A DNA stretch of 19,659 nt from assembly GCA_030595485.1 (NCBI GenBank), contig JAUVDE010000009.1, positions 1-19,659 on the forward strand. The letters are read 5' to 3'. Under the pieces are notes generated by a model that did not search any database, was not told where the DNA came from, and saw only the letters and a program-made list of their open reading frames with translations. The first letter of the stretch is position 1; each line of letters starts with the position of its first letter. Positions 15,449-19,659 of the stretch are shown here, one piece after another. The position numbers were made by a program, and so were the translations under genes. The DNA is from Draconibacterium sp. (GTDB lineage Bacteria > Bacteroidota > Bacteroidia > Bacteroidales > Prolixibacteraceae).

Positions 15449-15784
15449 CTATAAATCTAGCATCTTACCAATAACTTCTTGTGGCGTTAAAGCCGTCCCT
15501 GAAACATTAACTTGCTCGAAATAATTGTACCAACCCGCTGCTTCAATTACCTGTTCAAACTCTTTTGCCATTTCGGGCTTGGGAAACATCCAAATGCCAA
15601 AAAAATCATAATTAATCCGATTCGAAGTATCTGGATCATTTTCACCCCAAGCGCCAAATTCTACACCCTTTTCGGTCAATGCTTGCATGTGTGGTCCAAT
15701 TTGGGCAAGGTAATTTCCACGTTCCTCTTTTGATAATTCTTTCCAGGTTTTTTTTGCTTTCCACAATTCAATAAAACATTTCAT
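15449..15784 (-). CDS. Small YCII-like / dimeric alpha-beta barrel-type protein
   Basis: The 111-residue soluble protein has no signal peptide. It begins MKCFIELWKAKKTW and contains LSKEERGNYLAQIGPHM, GVEFGAWGEND, FFGIWMFPKPEMAKEFEQ and GWYNYFEQVNVSG. The alternation of strand, helix, strand, strand, helix and strand and the Met-Pro-Glu-x-x-x-x-Phe step are like the ferredoxin-fold YCII/DUF6616 group of small proteins of unknown role. This is a shape-based match, not a firm family call. It is transcribed alone toward the terminator at 15398-15428 and lies 118 bp downstream of the PhoD-like gene on the same strand. Confidence 0.75.
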   Translation of the reverse strand: MKCFIELWKAKKTWKELSKEERGNYLAQIGPHMQALTEKGVEFGAWGENDPDTSNRINYDFFGIWMFPKPEMAKEFEQVIEAAGWYNYFEQVNVSGTALTPQEVIGKMLDL

Positions 15785-15902
15785 ACTTGTAATTTTTGGT
15801 GAATTTATTCAAGTTATGAATTAAATTATTGATAGTCAATGCTATTTGATGTTTTCCGGCAAATAAATACAAAATTGTCGCTTATTATTCTTCGACAGTA
15901 AT

Positions 15903-17378
15903 CTATTTGCTAAATATTTCTTCGTGTACCACATTTCCATTCACGTCGTAATGCTGGAAAGTTAAAGTTGGAGTTCCATTTTTACGCGAAACATTTCCAC
16001 GTAAAAAGCCACCTTTCACACGCAAAAAACGATGCTCTGGACGAACATCACTTTGATTCCATCCTCCGGCATGAATATCGGAGCCAGCACCACAACTAAA
16101 TTCCCAAAGGTTGGTATTTTCTATATGACTTACATATTGCCAATGCCGATCGCCGTTACACAAATACACATCATCAAACTGATTTAAGAATTCCCGAATT
16201 TCATCACCTTCGGTTTGAAAACCTTCGTTGGCATAATTATCATTTTTTTGCTTTCGGTCGGGACCTAAAATTGGGTTGGCATTTATTATTACTTTAAAAG
16301 TAGCATCCGATTTTTGTAAAGTATTAAACAACCATTTTTTTTGTTCCTCACCAAATATAGATTTCCCCGGACCATCTGGTGCATTATTGGGGTCGCGGTA
16401 ATTTCTACTTTCAGTAATCCAAATTTGCAAATCTTTTCCCCAACGAATAGTTTTGTAGAATTTATCATGCGATGGAAATTGTTCCTTATCAAAAATCTCC
16501 AATCCACGTTCCCAGGTTACAGGACCGTATTTCATTCCGGGCCAAGCATCATTTTTAAGTGCATCGTGGTCGTCTTTCATAAAGTAGGTGGTTACCTGCG
16601 ACCAAAAATTTCGTTGTAATGGCAGCGCAAAAAGCCTGTCCCATTTAAAGCGCATCATTTCTTCGGTCATGGCCCACGGAAGTGGTTTGTCGTAATATTC
16701 TATATCGCCGGTGTGTACATAAAAGTCTGGAAAAATATCCATCATTGCACTGTAAATTTTATGCCCGTCGCTTGTGTCTTTTCTCCAATAGTCATGGCAT
16801 GTAACTACACAAAATTCAATTGGTTCTTCTGCTTCAAGGGCTGGTGGAGTTCGAAATGCACCTTCTATTTTATCTGAAATTTTTGACTTATTATTTAATC
16901 GTGCTTCAATTTCAACAACATATTTTGTGTCAGGCGAAAGATTTTCAAGCTTCCATTGATTTGTGAAGTTCTTATTGTCATCAACTTTTATCCAGTCAGT
17001 TTCAATTTTATTTTCAGAATTGCTTAAAGGGAAGTAAGTTAATTTTACCTCTCCCGATGCGCCAGGGCATGCCCCCAACATATCATCAAGTATTAAACCC
17101 TCAGGAATCTGTTTCGAATGAATTTTTTCAGCATTAGCTTCTTTGTCCAATGCTTTGGCTTCTTTTGCTGAAATGTCAAGAAACTGAATACCATCTGCAT
17201 TTCCTTCAGGAATTTGCGTTAACCGGGTCCAAAGTACTATCGAGTTTTGATCGGCCCAACCATTATGAAAACCGTTTCCAAAGTATGGACCATCAGTTTC
17301 TGTTTTCAAATTACAAGAACTGAATAAAAGAGCTATGAAAACTGTAAGCAGTATAAATTTGGTATTTTCCCGTAACAT
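15903..17378 (-). CDS. PhoD-like alkaline phosphatase/metallophosphatase, lipoprotein
   Basis: The 491-residue protein has a lipoprotein signal (about 1-21, lipobox FSSC at Cys22). An N-terminal Ig/fibronectin-like part includes NSIVLWTRL (45-53) and LSPDTKYVVEIEA, which is the PhoD N-domain pattern. The metallophosphatase core from about 187 to 440 shows VVTCHDYW, FYVHTGDIEYYDK (GD at 224-225), MKDDHD (268-272), IWITESRNYRDP and CNGDRHW (407-413), all typical PhoD metal-binding loops. Such enzymes hydrolyse phosphomonoesters or phosphodiesters outside the cytoplasm using calcium and iron. The gene is divergent from the beta-helix gene, with 84 bp between starts, so the two may share a control region. 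Assignment to the superfamily is firm; substrate unknown. Confidence 0.9.
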   Translation of the reverse strand: MLRENTKFILLTVFIALLFSSCNLKTETDGPYFGNGFHNGWADQNSIVLWTRLTQIPEGNADGIQFLDISAKEAKALDKEANAEKIHSKQIPEGLILDDMLGACPGASGEVKLTYFPLSNSENKIETDWIKVDDNKNFTNQWKLENLSPDTKYVVEIEARLNNKSKISDKIEGAFRTPPALEAEEPIEFCVVTCHDYWRKDTSDGHKIYSAMMDIFPDFYVHTGDIEYYDKPLPWAMTEEMMRFKWDRLFALPLQRNFWSQVTTYFMKDDHDALKNDAWPGMKYGPVTWERGLEIFDKEQFPSHDKFYKTIRWGKDLQIWITESRNYRDPNNAPDGPGKSIFGEEQKKWLFNTLQKSDATFKVIINANPILGPDRKQKNDNYANEGFQTEGDEIREFLNQFDDVYLCNGDRHWQYVSHIENTNLWEFSCGAGSDIHAGGWNQSDVRPEHRFLRVKGGFLRGNVSRKNGTPTLTFQHYDVNGNVVHEEIFSK

Positions 17379-17462
17379 AAAGTATAAGTTGATTTTTTGT
17401 GAAAGTAGCTATTAATTTGAAAACAGGATGCTTGGGGAAATAAAAAAAATGTAAATTGAGGA

Positions 17463-18815
17463 ATGCTGAAATCGATTTTCTTTTGCACACTATTTTTATT
17501 GTCATTTGTACTAAAGGCACAAGTTTGGGTTTATCCAAGCCCGGGAGAGCCGATTCAAATCAGCCCATTTTTTAATGTAAAAATAAATCAGGAAGGACAA
17601 CAATTTAGTTCGTATGTAAATTATTGGCAAGCTACTTCCGGAGATTTAAAACGTTCAAATTCGTGGACTACATTTTCGTTTAATAATAAAATTACGGTTG
17701 AAGTTGAGGTCTTGGAAGTTAACGTCCAGGAGTGTATAATTCGTCCAAAATCAGACAGTATTCAATTTGAGATTGTTGGAAATATTATTCGATTTGAATT
17801 ATTAGAACCTAAAAAGCTGGCTATTGAAATTAATGGAAGCAAAGAAAATGTATTGTTTCTTTTTGCTGATCCGGCTGAAGAAAATATACCAGCGAATAAT
17901 GAGAAGGGACTTTGGAATTATAGTGCCGGAGTACATAATATTGGTATTGTCCAAGTTCCCGACAGCGTAAAACATATTTACATTGCCGGTGGAGCGTGGG
18001 TGAATGGTGCGTTTGTAAATAAGAACCGTGCTAGTGGTTTTAAAATTACCGGGCGTGGTGTTTTATCCTCGGCTGAAATAGATCAGCTACCTCGAATAAT
18101 TGATTTGCGCGGGAAAGGATTAAATGCTTTTGTTGAGGGAATTACCATGTGTAACAATAACGCTGGAGGAGTGGGGATTGCACAGAATTATTCTACAATT
18201 AGAAACTGTAAATTTCTGGGGTGGAATGAAAAAAGCGATGGTGTAGTTTGTGGCGAGCATGCACTAATTGAGGACTGTTTCTTTAGATGTGGTGGCGATG
18301 CTCTTAAAGTTTACAATAACTTTTTAATTGCACAGAACTGTGTTTTTTGGCAAAATGAAACGGGGTCGTCTTTTCAATTGGGATGGAATCTAAACGATGA
18401 TGTTCATAATTTCAGAGTAAGTGATTGCGATATAATTTGCTGCGAACGTCAAGTCGATTCAAATAATGCGGCCATTTTTAGTTCGGTTCATGGTGGTACG
18501 GGAAACCTATCCAATTATCTATTTGAGAATATTAGGATTGAAGACGATGTTTATCGATTATTTAAATTAACTATCCGAACTAATCTTTTCGTAACTGAAC
18601 CAGGTTACGGCTCAATTTCAAATATTCATTTTAAAAATATTAGTTTGGAGGGAAAGGCATTAATGGCAAACGAAATATGGGGTTATAATCAGAAACATAC
18701 CATTAACAATGTTGTTTTTGATGATCTTTTTATAGATGGCAAAAAAATCGCAAATGAAAAGGATGGTAATTTCAAAATTAATTTAAATACTGCAACTGGA
18801 GTTGTTTTTAAGTAA
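17463..18815 (+). CDS. Secreted right-handed beta-helix protein, GH49/GH28-like
   Basis: The 450-residue protein has a signal peptide (about 1-19, ending LKAQ). A beta-sandwich N-terminal part (WVYPSPGEPIQISPFFNVKI) is followed by LFLFADPAEENIP and HIYIAGGAWVNGAF, then beta-helix coils with repeated patterns such as ITGRGVLSS, VEGITMCNN, IRNCKFLGW, IEDCFF, AQNCVFW and VSDCDI. This layout is that of GH49 dextranase-type enzymes. The candidate catalytic region has D259 in EKSDGVV and D279 in CGGDALKV. The aspartate pair usual in this family (Asp-Asp) reads Gly278-Asp279, so one acidic residue appears to be missing. It may act on a polysaccharide or be a binding or inactive relative. The stop lies 14 bp from the stop of the convergent hybrid kinase. 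Confidence 0.78.
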   Translation: MLKSIFFCTLFLLSFVLKAQVWVYPSPGEPIQISPFFNVKINQEGQQFSSYVNYWQATSGDLKRSNSWTTFSFNNKITVEVEVLEVNVQECIIRPKSDSIQFEIVGNIIRFELLEPKKLAIEINGSKENVLFLFADPAEENIPANNEKGLWNYSAGVHNIGIVQVPDSVKHIYIAGGAWVNGAFVNKNRASGFKITGRGVLSSAEIDQLPRIIDLRGKGLNAFVEGITMCNNNAGGVGIAQNYSTIRNCKFLGWNEKSDGVVCGEHALIEDCFFRCGGDALKVYNNFLIAQNCVFWQNETGSSFQLGWNLNDDVHNFRVSDCDIICCERQVDSNNAAIFSSVHGGTGNLSNYLFENIRIEDDVYRLFKLTIRTNLFVTEPGYGSISNIHFKNISLEGKALMANEIWGYNQKHTINNVVFDDLFIDGKKIANEKDGNFKINLNTATGVVFK

Positions 18816-18829
18816 CAGGGAAACTAAGC

Positions 18830-19659
18830 TTAAATGTCAAAATATTGCGCAATTGCTTTAAATAATTCAACTTTGCTAATGGGTTTTGATACATAGTCGT
18901 TAAATCCATTTTCGAGTGCTTTTTTACGTTCTGTTTCGAGTGCAAATGCTGAAAGGGCTATAATTTTAATGTCTTTATTACTTGAGCGAATTTGGCTGGT
19001 TGCTTCATATCCATCCATTTCGGGCATTTTTAAATCCATCAAAATTAAATCAACGTTTGCTGTTTTATTGAATTTATCAACAGCTTCGGCACCATTAGTT
19101 GTCATTATTAATTCTTTGGCAATATCTTTTAAAAGGTAGGGAAACAGTTTCCGGTTAATAATATCGTCTTCGGCAACTAAAATATTTAGTTTGGTTTTGG
19201 GTTTGTTGTCGGTCATTGTCTTTTCTGTTTTTTCGGGTTTTTGCAATTTCTCTCCAGCAATGTATGGAATCTCAAAACAAAATTTCGAACCTTTCTGGTT
19301 TTCCGATTCCACGGCTATTTTACCATCTAGTAATTCGATATAAGCTTTGGTTATGGCAAGCCCTAAGCCCACTCCTTCATAACTATTTGAGAGTTTCGAG
19401 TCGGCTTGTACAAAACGATTAAAAATAGAATTTAATTTGTCTTTTGGGATTCCAATACCCGTGTCTTCAACGGTGAAATTAATGGTGTCAGCTTTTAATT
19501 CGTAAGCAAATTTTATTTGCCCTGAATTTGTGTATTTAATCGCATTCTTCACCAAATTAATTAAAATAGCGTATACTTTCTCTCTATCCGATTTTATAAG
19601 TGCATCCTTATTCTTAAGTCCTGTGGTATACGATAACTTGATACCTTTTGCCTCCGCTT
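18830..19659 (-). CDS. Hybrid sensor histidine kinase/response regulator (5' partial)
   Basis: The visible 275 codons are the C-terminal part; the frame stays open to the window edge (EAKGIKLSYTTGL, then KSDREKVYAILINLVKNAIKYT), so the GTG at 19555 is not the start. The HATPase domain has its N-box in LINLVKNAIKYT, the G1 box in VEDTGIGIP and G2 in GVGLGLAITKAYIE. A Lys/Pro-rich linker follows. A receiver domain fills the last ~120 residues, with LVAEDD, LILMDLKMPEMDG (phospho-acceptor Asp), IIALSA and YVSKPIS. The kinase His domain and any sensor lie outside the window. Partner genes and signal cannot be seen. Convergent with the beta-helix gene. Confidence 0.93.
   Translation of the reverse strand, partial: AEAKGIKLSYTTGLKNKDALIKSDREKVYAILINLVKNAIKYTNSGQIKFAYELKADTINFTVEDTGIGIPKDKLNSIFNRFVQADSKLSNSYEGVGLGLAITKAYIELLDGKIAVESENQKGSKFCFEIPYIAGEKLQKPEKTEKTMTDNKPKTKLNILVAEDDIINRKLFPYLLKDIAKELIMTTNGAEAVDKFNKTANVDLILMDLKMPEMDGYEATSQIRSSNKDIKIIALSAFALETERKKALENGFNDYVSKPISKVELFKAIAQYFDI

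Noticed and set aside
19553..19555. GTG as the start of the hybrid kinase fragment
   Set aside because: Homologous kinase sequence (KVYAILINL) continues upstream to the window edge; the codon is inside the N-box.

Overview
The window looks like chromosomal DNA of a member of the Bacteroidota. The evidence is AT-rich DNA, weak Shine-Dalgarno sequences, promoter boxes of the TAnnTTTG type, and gene families typical of that phylum: a Pycsar-effector-type HD protein, LytS/LytTR two-component pairs, a patatin with a C-terminal barrel, and a Tat-lipoprotein sugar isomerase. The style resembles Marinilabiliales/Prolixibacteraceae; that placement is an inference from general recognition, not from a marker gene.

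Region by region. (a) Positions 1-1945 hold a two-gene unit on the plus strand. The first gene is the 3' part of an HD-phosphohydrolase fused to a Pycsar-effector-type transmembrane domain. It is followed 22 bp later by a four-helix membrane class III nucleotide cyclase. A cyclase beside a PycTM-type protein is the arrangement of Pycsar cyclic-pyrimidine signalling, and this is the most interesting pair in the window. (b) Positions 2064-3935, minus strand, hold a divergent long pyruvate kinase-like protein with an N-terminal helical extension and no C-terminal allosteric domain. (c) Positions 4117-4896 hold a family-2 glycosyltransferase. (d) Positions 5022-10711 hold a tripartite RND efflux system: lipoprotein adaptor, inner-membrane pump and TolC-like outer-membrane factor. 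It is followed closely by a LytS-type histidine kinase and a LytTR response regulator (10728-12700), which probably sense a signal and control transcription, perhaps of the pump. (e) Positions 12777-13486 hold a 58-codon hypothetical gene and a badly decayed patatin-like phospholipase: a frameshifted start joined to the last part of the barrel with the middle missing. (f) Positions 13535-15373 hold a secreted PAP2-type phosphatase and a Tat/lipoprotein sugar isomerase-like TIM barrel that ends at a clear intrinsic terminator. (g) From 15449 to the end, minus-strand genes encode a small YCII-like protein, a PhoD-like lipoprotein phosphatase and the C-terminal part of a hybrid sensor kinase (running off the window). 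A plus-strand secreted beta-helix glycosidase-like protein lies between the last two.

A second unexplained layer lies in the gaps between genes. Four separate intergenic regions (2029-2063, 4902-4943, 9155-9192, 11812-11923) contain short degenerate repeats phased at 7 bp (or 14/21 bp), with related GAAGT/TGAGTA-like heptads. No gene annotation accounts for them. One set lies in an imperfect inverted repeat directly before the response-regulator start codon.

No tRNA, rRNA, CRISPR array, transposase or integrase was seen. No gap between genes or pseudogenes exceeds 300 bp.
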